A stretch of 64,000 bases of DNA from Talpa occidentalis (Eukaryota; Chordata; Mammalia; Eulipotyphla; Talpidae): the NCBI RefSeq assembly GCF_014898055.3, contig NW_023605083.1, forward strand, positions 95,939,483-96,003,482. The letters run 5' to 3'. The first letter of the stretch is position 1. Every line of letters starts with the position of its first letter. A model generated the notes under the pieces. The model had not been told where the DNA came from. It was given only the letters and a program-made list of their open reading frames with translations, and did not search any database. Positions 30,001 to 43,809 of the stretch are shown here, in pieces. A program made the position numbers and the translations under genes.

Positions 30001-33000
30001 GGTCCTAGCAGTCTGTTAGCTATCAGCAGTCTTCCAGCACTTTGAATCCTGGTCAGAGGAGTTCCCGCTACCCAGAAAAAGCACTGCTATGCATTCCTTT
30101 TAACTTTACAGTTTATTTAAAAATAGTAGTATTCTTTCAAGAATGTTCCATTGATTTTATTTATAAAGATAATATTTAATTTTAGAGTTTCTAAAACTGA
30201 TGAAAGTGTTGACATTCCAAGCTTTATTAAACTGCCTAATTGTCATTTGTGTACCATTTATTTTGATATTCTGATTTTTTAAAAATCCTTATTAGTTTTA
30301 CTTAGAGATAATAATATCTACCCTTCACACCAAGCATTTAAACAGTGATTCCCTCTCCTTTCCTCATACATTCCCCTTTTAGGGGCAAGAGGATGTTCAG
30401 AAAATAAATGAAGTAACTATTATTCACAGGTTTTCATCTGTTCTCAACATCTCAGCAGCTTTCTAAGTAATGGAATGGCCAAAATAGAAAATCTTGAAGG
30501 AATTTGTTCTTTGGGCTGCATTGCTATAGCCAAAGCAATTTTAGCTCCCAAGGTACTTGAAGTGGTTGTGAATCCCCAGTTTTCTGACCTGTTATATCTT
30601 AGACTCATTTTGCAGAAACCAAGATCTATATAGAATAATGGCACTTAGCTCTATCTTATAGGCAAATGGGTTTCTAAATGTGCCTTCTATTTATATTTTC
30701 CTATTGTTGCACTGCTCTGTGTTACCTTTCACTGGGAGGAGAGGTTGCTCAGTAAATGTAGGGGGGCTCTGAGACAGATTCTCGAATGCCCCAGCTCTGG
30801 AACTATTCTCCCTATTCCTTCAAGGTTCTACCCCCCCCCCGCCCCCATTTCTACTTGTGGTCACTCCTTTGCGACAGAGGCTAAAAAGGAAGCATGTCCG
30901 TCAATCTAGGTGGGTTCCAGAGGGAGCATGGGCTGCCACCTCCTTCCCCTGTATGTACAGTGGTACCTTCACGCAGGACACCCTACAGTACACTGAAGCC
31001 TGTGCTACCACCCCTTGGCAGAGGGTAATGCTTGCCCTTATGTTTTCTCAGCTAATAGAAGTACAAGCTGAATATCACAGGAAGTCATTGACACTCTTGC
31101 AGGCTGTGTTGCCTCAGATAAAAGCACAACAAGGTAAGAGCTGAGCTCCCTTGCAGGAGGGTGGGTAGGGAACCTGCTTGCCTTCTCCGATAAGACCAAC
31201 TCCCTCTACTTATTCACCTTTGCATACTCCACAACAGAGTCACATGAGCTGCAAGAACTTTACAAACTTGTTCCCTGATCTAGTTGCACGGAAGCAAAGC
31301 AGGTTCACAAACATTTTGCTGTCTCAAGGGGATAAATGAGGGGGTGGTGATGAGCGTGCATGTGTACGCAGGTGTGTAACAGGAATCCCAGCATCTCTGG
31401 AAACATCTGGCTGGCAATCTTCCCACCTTATCCTGCCTGACATCTCCCATACTGCCAAAATGAGTACTCCACTGAGCCTCCATGTCTTCAGTCACTTTAG
31501 AAGACTCTGTATGACCAGAGAAAGAAATATCCCAGCCTGTGTGACCGTCACTAACTGCTGATTGACCCCTTTTTTGCTTTATCCCCTCAGAGGCCTGGGT
31601 AGAGAAGCCTTCCTTTGGGAAACCCCTGGAGGAGCACCTCATGATCAGCGGCCGGGAGATTGCCTTTCCCATTGAGGCATGTGTGACGATGCTGCTTGAA
31701 TGTGGGATGCAGGAGGAGGTAGGTCTGGGTACAGCTAAACCCCGCTACAAGCAGGTCTCTCGTCCATGAGACAGAGTCTAAGGGTTGTGTCCTTTGCTGT
31801 CATCATCCCTCAGGGTGTCCACAGTCCAAAGATGTTAGGTTATGATACAGTCCCCTCCCCTGAGAATGCAAGTTGGTCCTGATTTCTCCCATGAGCCTTC
31901 ACTTTGCAAGGAGAGTAGAGGATTGTGGGAGACTGATACCAATGACCATAAGGAATTATAGCCACACTCCAGTCAATCTTCATATCTGACATGATTGGAC
32001 TTTTCCACCCCTCCCCCATCATCCCTGTGATCCGAGGCCTCTTCCTTCTCTCCCACCCTCTACCTCCCCTCTTACTCCTCCTGTTCATCCTTCTTTTGCT
32101 GAATATAGTCCCTTATTTTAAAATTAGGCCTTTTAAGCTTTTTTTTTTCACATGACCCTTTTATAGAGATCCTGAAATTATGAATGATAGAGACTTTAGG
32201 AAAATATTTCTTAAGAGTAACGCGTGAAAAAGGTCTATGAGAAATTGGCAACTATACTTTTTATTGCTGTGTAAATCATTTCCTGGGAGACAGACTTCAT
32301 TTTTGGTTTCATCTGTTGGCTATTGTAAAATCTTTATCCCATCTTCCTTTGATCTGATCAGCTAATCAATATTTATTTAAGGCATGCTATACATTTTCTT
32401 AATGAGCTCAGTATAAAAGAGTGAGATGGAGGGTTAAGAACTTACTGAGAGAGATAAGTCTAACAACCATCAAATAAACTGATCAATCCAAAACCATCTG
32501 TAAATCATTAAGAAGTGGGTCACGCAGGGCAAACTGAGGGCTGTGGAAGAAAAGGAAGCCAACATTCAAAGGGATTTTGGCACCTCCTGTCTCTCAGACT
32601 TGCTCTAAATACTGGCTTTTCAAAAGGAATGGAGGCAAATATCTTTTTGACCACACTGTGTCAGCCATTTTCATGTGTGTTTTCAATTATAAGATGAGTG
32701 CATCTTTATGACCCTGAGGTATCGTTTCATGGAGGGACCTGAAAAAGGTCGTTTCTCTTCCCATCATTTTTTTTTTTATTAAAGGAAAATGAAACACATA
32801 AAGGTAATATAATGAGCCTCATCACCCAGCTTATGGCCAGCCCTGTTTCATCTTTTTCTCCATTTGCTGCTCCCCAGCCCCTACCTGGGATATTTTGAAG
32901 CCAATCCCAGACATTCCTGTCATCTGATCTATAATATTTTAGCATGTTTCTCTAAAAGATAGGGCATGTTTTTAATTAGAACATTACTGTATTTAAAAGT

Positions 33001-36000
33001 AAAATTCATTTGTTAGTATCTTTAAGTATCTAATCATTGTAAACTGATTAAAGAACAGATTCTCTGGTGTCTTCCAACTTGTCTCCCAACTCTTGAATAT
33101 TTCTGGGCCTTTCCATCGCTTGCCAGACCTCAATTTCTGACTTGCATTTTCCCCTACTTGTATCAGCTTTTTTCCTTTTGCATAGCCTAGAGAATTACCT
33201 TCTTTCAACTCATTATACCTCATATTCCTTCCCTTTGTCTTTAGGGATTTCTTGTTCTGCTAGTCATTTCTTTAAACAGCTCTCAACATTTGCTGCTCTT
33301 ACATCCTTGCCATCACTTACCCACCTGCCTCCCTGCACTGACACTTCTTTCCCCACCATAGGGCTACACTCACTTTCTACAGTCCTCACAGGCCCCTGGA
33401 TTGCCTGTTTCCATGACTTAGTGCAGCCTCTGGGACACATTGCTTCCTGTGACATTACTAATGTGGCCACTCTTGAAACTAACACCTCCCTGGGCAACCC
33501 AGTGCCCCTCTTGTCCCTGTGAGGAATATCCTGATGATCTTTCCAGCCTTATCATCTGGGCAGTGCACTCCACGATCTCTAAGCTTTTCTGAACTCCTCC
33601 CTAGGAGGAGTTCACCTCAACCTCAGTGAGGATCCAGGGTTCTCACCCCTCCATTCCCATGTTTGCTGCCTTTCTTTAATATTTCCATGTAGATTTTCCT
33701 CTAACACCTCAAAAACTGGCATCCTCAGCTATTTTAAGAGTACCCCCACTCCTAGCTTTTACATATAACTCAATGTAACAGCCTTATCAGCTCACAAAAT
33801 TCTAAGCTCATATTTGACAGCACTATTTCCTTTTCTTTGGCATTTTCTATCACCAAATGCTATTTGCTTTTCTACTGCTATGGCATGGTTTTATGAGGAC
33901 CTAATCCACTGCTTTAATGTATCACAGAAGCCTTAGGTATACCCTAGTCCAAACAAGTTTATGTGGCTTCCTCCTATATGCTTAAGCGCTTTGGACATTT
34001 TTTTTTTTTTTTTTAAGATTCATCCATTTATGCATACAAGAGCTGAGGCACAGGCCAGAGATGCGGGGGGTGAGAGGATTCACCAGAGACAGAGTGGGGA
34101 ACAGAACAGGCAGACCGACCAAAGTACACTGCTGAGGGGAGCAGCGGGCGAGCCAGGAGAGATCTTCTGCACCATGTGGGTTTCTCCCTTGCTGGCCAGG
34201 GATCGAACTCATGCTGCAGAGGCTGTAGGTTGCTTCAAAGTGTGGTGCTCAACCCCTAGCACCACCAGGGAGGCCCCTGGACATGTTTTTATCTGATATA
34301 CTATTGATATATATGAGAAGGAGGTTAGTGATCTCAGTAGGTCAAAATTCGGTATTCCATCCTAGGAAAATTTTCTTCTAAAGGAACTCGGAAATCTGAA
34401 TGGCCATAAAAAGTTAAAGGAACAAGGAGTATCTCCCAGCCTGTTTATCAGTCTGTGGGTTGCATCACAGAAAGCAGAGAGCTAAGAAGGCAAAACAGAA
34501 ACCAAAAGGTCTTCAACCCACATCTAACTTACCTGTGATGTGGGGGCTCCTTCCCAAGTCCGACCTGCATTTGTCTTCATACATCTCTGTCTCCTCTTTC
34601 TTCACAAGGTACAGTGGTCACTTGGAAGAGAGGATCATGATTTGAAAGTAACTTGAAGAATGAAATATAGAGGGGCAAAGGAGGCGTTGCTTCCTCACAA
34701 ACCCCAAATCTGCGCATTCCCTTCATTTGGTTCTAGAGGTGTAGCCCTCTGTCTCCCTGTGCGACACACACACCCCCCCACAGACCTTTCACATCCAAAT
34801 TCCTAGACTCCCAGGTCTGACCACATCTCAGTTATAGTCTCCAAAATGTGTCTTAAATACATTAAATAAATAAATACCCCAGAAAAAGAAGTCAAGTGCT
34901 CAGGTTCAACAACTTCTTATTGAACCATACTAGGCAGTGGAGACACGGTGGGGAAGACCCAGTTTCTGCTCTCAAGTTGCTTATGTCTAAAGGAAGAAAC
35001 ATTTACAAAACAGGCAGCTGTGTTGGGCAAAAATGTGCCTACAAGGTTGTGGAGGAGAGGAGTCTGTTTCTTGGTTTGGCTCTTGTGGCTTTGAGTTGCA
35101 AGGCTGCCCACTGACCCTCTGTCCTGTTGGCAGGGACTCTTCCGAGTGGCCCCATCTGCCTCCAAGCTGAAGAAGCTGAAAGCTGCGCTGGACTGCTGCG
35201 TGGTGGATGTGCAGGAGTACTCAGCAGACCCCCATGCCATTGCAGGTAGAGGTCCACCCTCTGAGTAGGATGCTTCCTAGAGCTTCACTGGGAAGGGAGA
35301 ACCCACAGGAAGGGTGTGAGACCACTTGTGACTTCCCAGCATGCTTCAGTTGTTTTAGGCGTGGTTGCCATGGCCCCTTGAAGGAAGGCCTGCCTCCCTA
35401 GAATGCCAAGAGAAGGTGGGAAATAAGAGGGGGAGGCCAACATAGTTGCCAGCCCAGGTCCCATGCCTTGCCAACACTGAGGGTCCGTTCACTTGGGAAG
35501 CCACCATTTGATTCTGCCATGTCAGGATGGCTCACGGTCATTACTGTTTTCCTGCCCAGGAGCTTTGAAGTCTTACCTCCGAGAGTTACCAGAACCTCTT
35601 ATGACCTTTGAACTTTATGACGAGTGGATTCAGGCTTCCAAGTGAGTATGCCACATTATGGAGGATCTTGGGAGTTGGAATTTATTTGCAAGTATTGATT
35701 GAAATTATGGAAGCATGCTGACCTATGATGTAATAACACCATTTCTAGGTGTCTGTCAAGGAGAAATGCTTGTATGTGTATCCATATTCAAAGGTGACAT
35801 CTTTACAAGTCACATAAATGAAGTACTTCTGTTATAGGACAGGGAGAGGGGCAGCCCAAACCCCGCAAACCTTCCTGGGGACCACCCTGTTACACTTCCA
35901 TGATAGGGAGCTCTGAAACAGAGGTTCAGAATAGCCTGGGCATTGAGTGGTGCCTGAGAAGGGAGGCAAAGACTGATGTCCAATCCTAGGACATCTTCCT

Positions 36001-39000
36001 GAGAATGGCAGGGTCCTCACTCTCTCTCAGACATGGCTATTCCTCAAGACCTTTCCCTGATCACCTTCTTCTGGTTATTGGGCTTCACCTTAAATTTAAC
36101 CTTCCCTGATGACCCCATGTAAAGCAACTGATCTGTCCCATTCCCTGTGTTAATTCTCTGCCTATAATTGATCACCTGGTTATGACTGCATTTATATTGC
36201 CAATTTGATTGTAGCTTTGAGAGAGCAATACCCTGATTGCTTCTTAGTCCCTAGGACAATGTCCGGCACACAGAAAGTTCTCAATATGTGTTTGTTGATT
36301 TTTATGGAATGAAAGTTCTTGGTAGAACCTGCCCTCTACCTTAGAAAAGATGGTAGCAGAAAAGGAGTGAGGCTTGGGTGCCATAGGAACACCTCACTGA
36401 TAGGTGTCAGCAGTGGCAGCAGCTGTCCTGGAGAACTTTCCATGAACAGATCCTCTGCTTAACACACACAGATTCTCCTTCAAACTGGTCACAGAGACCA
36501 GTTTTCCTCTATGAGGGAAATTCTCTTAATAATCTCATCTGATGGAGAGGAAAGTGAGGAGCAGAGAGGTGAGATAATTGGTACAAAGTCACAGGTAGGA
36601 TGGTGCTGGGTCTTCCTGACAAAAAACCCCATTTGGCCGGCCTTTGATCAGAGAATGACTGCTTAGCAAATGGGATGTGTTATTTCTCCATTTCTTAATG
36701 TGGCATTTTGTTTTCACTTGCCTCATTTCCTAGCAAAAGTCTGTTTTAGAGAATGATCGTTTTGTCTTCAAGGCTGAACCTAGGAAAGGAGTTTTTCTTA
36801 CCTTGGTCAGGACCTGAAGAAATCCCTCTGGGGACCTAGCAATGAAGCCGCGGGGATGGCCACCTCTCTGACCTTGGCCCAAGTCTAGGGTCCAGAGCAA
36901 GGGCCTCATCCTGAAGACATTTTCCTTTCAGTTTTTTTGAAAAAAAGGTTCAGAAAACCTTTTATTGACCGTGGGCATAAGACCTTCCTAGTTGTGTAGA
37001 CCTGGATGTCGATTTTCATGAAAAGTATATTTAATATGTAGCTCTAAAAGTAATTTCTTTACATTCTCCGAGGACTTATAAATAAAGACGCCCTCAGAGC
37101 AATGTATTTATAGATTTGCAGTCCTTTGGTCCCTGGAAAGTATCCATCCCTGAATTGCTCTTAAAAGATCAGATTTCCTGGGTCTCTATTGAATGCATAA
37201 AACTTACTTACATCTATTGTATGCCAACGAACTTACTGTGCATTCAATAACATCCATTGAACTGGACAACAGGCTGCCACCATGGTGTGAAAGTAGGTTG
37301 AACTCCCTGAGTGGGGTCCTATATCCGGGTTTGTATGCCAGACTTCCCTCCTGCCAACTCCGTGGCCCTCGTGCAGTCTCACCTCTGCCCTTGCTCCCAC
37401 CTGTCTCCCTGGCCCACATTCACCTGGGACATGTGATACATGCAGGGAGAAGTTTTATTAAAATAGCACAGGACCACACACAAGAACACAGAGGGAAAAA
37501 TTAAAAACCAAACACTTGAATAATGATAACTTGCTGATATGGTCAGTAACAGTGATTGGCTACTTATTTTATATTATGATGACTGGTTAATATGATTGCC
37601 AGTGAGACATCATGGATACATCTCAACCAATGCCTTTTCCTATTAAATTCTCAGTATCCAGGAGCAAGACAAGAGGCTGCAGGCTTTGTGGAATGCTTGT
37701 GAGAAATTACCCAAGGCCAATCACAACAACATCCGGTGAGTAGAGACTGGAGACACTTGGCTCAGGGTTATTTAAGCCCCAGACTCACGGTTTCCTGGCT
37801 AAAGGTTGTGCTCCTTAGCAAGCACTGCATTTTATGGCATCCAATGCGTTGTTAACATGCATGATCACTTTTCAACTTCAAATACCCTGTGAGGTTGTTA
37901 ATTACCACATTGTGCTGAAGAAACCAATTCAAAGAAGCTACTTGACTTTGGAGGTCATTGGCTAATTTAGTTAAGTTCAAGGGACAAAGATGAATGCAGG
38001 CTATTTTAAGGTATTGGGGATTTATGCTAAATATGGTGTTCATGGACACTTGGGAGAAGCTGACCCAACCTGGAACAGGTAGAACAGGCAGAAGAAGCCT
38101 TGAGCCTAATCTGGAGGCAGAAGAGGCAGGAGAATATTCTCGAGAGTTCCACCATCACCAGCTATTTTCCACTTGTCTGTCTCTCGCTTTCCCTGCACCG
38201 CCTGGGATTGCACAGCCGCTTCTTTGTGGATCTTTTTTCTACCCAGCTTCACACTCTCTGCTTCCTGACCACTTTGTGTTGCCAGCCCTGCTCCTGGCCC
38301 TGCCATCGCTCCTTCATGCTTCCTTAGCTGCAGATTTTCAGCTTCAGCTCCTGCTGCCATCTGCCTGATTATTTCTGTTTTCCTGTTAAAAACCCCAAGA
38401 GTAAAAGTATGGTGAATCCTCAAAAAGTTAAACATAGATTTGTATTATGATCCAGCAATGCCACTTTTGGGTATATATCCAAAAGATTTGGAAGCAGGGA
38501 CTCGATGCTTGTGTACTCATGTTCATAGCAGCATGATTCACAATAGCCAAGAGATGGACATGACCTAAATGTTAGTTGCCTGATGAATGAATAAACTAAT
38601 TATACATAAAATGCAACTTTCATCCTTAAAATGGAAGGACATTTCATTTATAGCATGGATGAATGTTGGAGCCAGACACAAAAAGACAAATACTCTGTGA
38701 GTCTACTTACATGAGGTGTCCGGATCTACTTTATGTTTCATCTAGTAGTCAAACTCTTAGAGAAAGAATGGTGCTTTCCCATGGGGTGGAGAGGATTGGG
38801 AAGTTGGGGTTAGCATTTAATGGGTAGAGTTTTAGTTTGGATTGGTGAAAAAACCCTGGAGACGATAGTGGTGATAATTGCATAACAGTGTGACGCTACG
38901 AAATCCTTGAACTATACACTTAAAATTGTTAAAATGATAAATTTTATCACAATTAAAAAAAAATCCCAAGAGCAAGAGACAGATTGATACAGTTCATGAG

Positions 39001-42000
39001 TGTTGCTGACCACAGTCCTAGCCCACTGGCCTCTGACTGCTCTCAGCTTCGGCCCCACGTGCTGGTGCAGGTGTATGTGGGCTCTGAGGGTGTGACATGG
39101 TCAGGAGAAGCTGTGACTAGGTTAGGCACAGTGACAGCTCAGGGATTAGTGGCTGGTGGCTTCTCTATAGGGCTGACATGGCTATTCCTTAGGGAACCAT
39201 ACATTGTGACCCCAGAAAATGAGATTAGAACCACAGCCTTTTGTGTCTGAGAGTTGAGGAGAAAATATGTGCCCCAGGACTACTGGACCCCTGGACAGAA
39301 TCTGGTGGCTGTCAGTATGGTTAGCCAAAATTTCTGGAAGCATGCACTCCTAGCATGCACATGCACCCCTAGCATGCACATGTCCCTGTGGATACCTGGA
39401 AACTTGCCTTCTTACCTCTGCATGTGGGGGTGGGAGCAGGTGGCAGGTCATAGGTGATTGAAAAGGTAGAACAATTTAGGTCATGATATATTGAATCAGA
39501 AGGAAAAATGGCGAATTTTTCTGGCCAAATATTGACATCCAACTGAGTGAGGTCTGACTGTCTTTTTCTTGGCTAAGAGAATAGAGTTCACCTTTCTGGA
39601 CTTGTGACTCACCTTCGTTATACTGCAGGATGTGAGGGTCTCTGTCAATAAGCTGTGCCACAGAACAGAGTTTTCTGCCATTGCTAGGGACCATGGCTGG
39701 GGTTGAGCGCTAGTCAAACCCAGCCCTTTTGATTTCCTTTCAGATACTTGATCAAATTTTTATCCAAGCTGTCAGAATATCAAGATGTAAACAAGATGAC
39801 TCCCAGCAACATGGCAATTGTGTTAGGACCCAACCTCCTATGGCCCCAGGCAGAAGGGTGAGTATGGGGAGGAGAGGTCGTGTAGTCACACATGTGGTAG
39901 GGGGGCATGGGCGGCATGACCAGGGCACATGTCATCTCCAGCCTCCTTTAGTTTTCAGGTCTTATTTCTGTCTTGGCCTGCTACCTTCCCAAGCGTAGGA
40001 GGTCCAGAAATCTACAGGTCTCTTCTCTTAGTCTTAGAAGTTACAGATCTCAGTGAGGTCTTCTGTAAGCTCTAGTCAACATCAGGATGAAAGGCACAGG
40101 CCACTGGTGTGAAGGCACCGGTCATCCCTTTCTGGAGTACACAACCGGCACAGGATCCTCAGATTGGAGGGTTGTCTACAAAGAGAGAGAACGATTTGGA
40201 GTGAGGTGAGTCAGGCAGTTATGAGACTCATACCCCACAATGCAGGGTGCCCTGCAGGTGATGGTCACATGTCTGTCCCACGGTGATCACAGCTCCTTGT
40301 ACAAGGGCTCCTGTGGTTACCCACTATTGATGTGGAAAGACAGGTTCAGGAAAGCACACTTCTCCTTCCTCCCAAGAGGAAGAAGCCAGAAATCCTGTTC
40401 TCTGATGTAGGCCTCCAGCCTTCCCAACCAGGGTCCAGGGCCCTCCCCAACTGTGGACAAGGGTGTCCATCACTCCACCTTGATGATAACCCACCGGCCC
40501 TTCTTGCTGTGTGCCTGCAGGAACATCACGGAGATGATGACCACAGTATCTCTGCAGATTGTTGGGATCATTGAACCCATCATCCAGCATGCGGACTGGT
40601 TCTTCCCTGGGGGTATGTGGTGGCATCAAGTGGGGGTGGGGGTGTAAGAGAAAGGAATCGGGGACTGGGGAAGAGCAGGAGTGTAACTATGAGTTCTGAA
40701 CCTTTGAAACCACGTACCACTGCCCATAGATATTTGTTCTGTTCTTAATCCTGTCACACACACACACACGGAGGAAGGATGATGGCAGTTTCTACTCTCT
40801 GACCTGAGTGTTTACTGCCTACACTAACCATGCCCATAATTGTATTGGTCTAATATCCACATCAAGATTTCTTTAAATTGATGAATCATGAAAAAATAGG
40901 TGCAGAAAGGAGAGCGAGGTCCTCTGCTCCAAGCCCTTCACTTTATAGATGCAGAGGGAAACAGGCCTGCGATGGACTTCTCCTCAGAGCTTTAGGATCA
41001 CATCAGTATTAATTATCCTTTTGTAATCATAAACTATGTCCTTGAAGTTATCCTCTAAACATGGGGCTCAAAGGCCATGAGGTTTATTTTTGTGCCTGGT
41101 TCAAAATAGGGTTCTAAAGGCAGCTCCCTAAAAGGGAGTTTTATAAATGTTCTTAGCCATGGGAGCATTGCATAAGGGCATGACTCTCAATGGTGACAGT
41201 TTTGAAGAGACAGCAGTTGGTACACTAAATTCAGTATTTGTTTAAAAAAGTACTGTCCCATATGTTCAGTAAACACTAAGGGTATGCTTTCAGCTGTGCA
41301 AAGCAAGCCATTAACTTACACCAGGACAAAATGTTAATAATTATGTGCTGTATCCACCAGAGGTGATCAGTTAGTGCCCATCTCCACTGAAGAAGTTTGA
41401 TTATCTTTATTTTATTTCATGTGTTTCGACTTTAAAAGCTCTGAACTGCTTGTGTCATAAGAATTCTCTTGATCATACAGAATTGGGTGAGGGTAGGAAA
41501 TTAGGATAAAGAAATGAAGGCGATAGGAGTTAAAAGTATAATTCTGTAAGTTCCCAGGACAAGTTAATTACCATTGCAGATAAACAGGCCATTACTAGGA
41601 AAAGATGGGGTGAGTATCCACTTGCTAGCCAACAACTTTTGTGAAATACCTTACTATTTCTAATTCTTTCAATTTTGTTTCCTTGGTTTTCCAGGAAGAG
41701 AAATATCATCATCAGCAAATAATAATATTGTGTCTCCTTTTATTTTCCTGACTAATTCCTTTGGCTAGCACTTCTCAAAGAGTGTTAAATAACAGTGGTG
41801 AGAGTGGGCCTTGCTCTTTTTCCTGATACGAATAAGACTGCTCTGGTATTTAATATTAACCATGAGGCGTGAGATGGATGGTTTTACTTTTTTTTCAGAA
41901 ACTACCCATCTGTTCCTGTTTGACTAAGTTTTTAAATCACAAACAGAACATTGCTTTATTAAGTGCCCTGTTAATATGACAGAGGAGCATGTGATTTACC

Positions 42001-43762
42001 TATTAATATGATGAATTATCCTAACATTGAGTTAATAGCAATAGATCACCTAACACAGAGCCATGGGATAAAGTTTTCTAGGAGTGAAGTATGAGGGAGA
42101 AATCATCTCTGTTCATCTCTGTCTTGCCAGGAAGAGTGTGAGAAACCAATAGATCATGCACACCTATTCTTTCTTCCCCACAGACATAGAGTTCAACATC
42201 ACAGGGAATTATGGGAGTCCAGTCCACGTGAATCACAACGCCAACTACAGCTCAATGCCCTCCCCAGACATGGACCCCGCAGACCGGCGCCAACCCGAGC
42301 AGGCCCGCCGGCCCCTCAGCGTTGCCACGGATAATATGATGCTGGAGTTTTACAAAAAGGATGGGTATGAACTAGTGTCCCTGTCTCAGCGTTGGGGATT
42401 GGAGGGATTGAGATGTAAGAAAAAATGGGTGGACACAAAGGCTGCACTTACTGGCAGTCGTCGAGGTGACTTGTAGCAACTAAACTGTTACCTCCTTCGG
42501 GATGCTTTCATCTGTGCTATTTGGGATGAGTCTTGGCTTGCTGCCCTAGCTTTGAACCAGAGGTAAGTGCAACCCTCTGAGCCACAGTTGTATTCAGTAT
42601 TGATTGGTTCTCATCAAAAGAAAGAAAATACAAACCTTGTTCTCATCAAAAGAAAGAAAATATAAACTTTGATCAACAAGGGAAATTAAAAAAATACATA
42701 AACGCTTTATTTTGACTCAAGATTCGTAAATGTATATCTATTCTCAAATCCTTAATGATTTCACTGTCTTGATGGGTCTGCTCATTTGCATTCTTCTGCA
42801 ACATTCTTGCATAAGCAACACCTTTCATGCAGAGTTTAGTATTCCCTGGTGCAGGAAATAGCAGGAAACCTAAAAATTGAAACCTTCTGAGTATAAAATA
42901 CTTGTAAGTTTTTAAGAATTTTCCCCATCACCGACAATTAACACTAACGCCTACTTTGATGCAGCTGTTACAAGACTCATAAATGCATTCAACTCAATTC
43001 TCATAGGAATGACCCTCTCCACACTTGTGTTAACCATTTTATGTAATATGTAATTGCATAATATGATTCTCATAACAAGTAAAATGGGCATAAACAAGTT
43101 TCATAACAAGCACAACTGATTCATGGTAAGCATCAATTCAGCTGTGGCATCCAAAACATGTGGGCCTATGAGTATTGTGCAGCTGAAGATACCGGTTAAT
43201 AAGCCTTATACTGTAAGAAATGGGTTGCATTGCCTGGTCAAGCAAGTCAATTTAGTAAACTCTGATGAGGCATTAAAAATGCTACTATAAAATAAAATTT
43301 AGCAACTTCTCTACCAAAATATACAAGAGCATTCAGAACAGGAAGTATAATATTTGCAACCTTCCTCTTCCCTACTGGACCACACTGGGTCACCAGAAAG
43401 ATCTGCTTATTTGAACAGCTCCTGGCCAAGTGGACTTCAGAGGGAAGGCTGAGAACCAAAAACTCTAGCAGTGTATGAGTCTTACTTTTCACTTCTTCTT
43501 GTCTGAGAGGGAGTTGGCACTGGAGACTTAGACCTTGTCCTGTGAGGATGGACAAGGAGTCAGAAAGGGCAGTATACCTACTGGCCACTTGACTTTTTGT
43601 GGGAGGGGGTGGGAGGTGGGGTTTATTAATTGGCTCTGTGCAGTTCTTTGTTGTTCATTGTCTAGTGGGGAAGGAAAAAGTAGAAGTACTTAGAAGTTGA
43701 AGGGAAAAGAGGAAAATTTCTTAAATCTATAAAAAAGAGCATATTCAAAATCTGATCGTTGC

Positions 43763-43809
<47 letters not shown>

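Larger units (their letters stand above)
31719..35133 (+). other. ARHGAP44 intron inside the RhoGAP coding region
   Basis: This 3.4 kb intron holds an antisense L1 end and an antisense subfamily B SINE. 33070-33990 and 34290-35130 are unassigned, apart from a short A/C tract at 34765-34792. Confidence 0.7.
35642..37654 (+). other. ARHGAP44 intron
   Basis: This 2.0 kb intron holds an L2-like piece and a short MIR-like piece. 36610-37650 is unassigned. The neighbouring introns 31134-31590 and 35246-35559 are short and contain nothing notable. Confidence 0.7.
37736..39743 (+). other. ARHGAP44 intron
   Basis: This 2.0 kb intron holds a MIR-like fragment and a sense L1 3' end. A short duplicated 'tagcatgcacatg' sits at 39352-39383. 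The rest is unassigned. Confidence 0.7.
39858..42183 (+). other. Two ARHGAP44 introns around the exon at 40521
   Basis: The introns are 39858-40520 (663 bases) and 40613-42183 (1571 bases). The first has nothing notable. The second has a (CA)7 run near 40757 and an antisense L1 piece. Confidence 0.7.
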
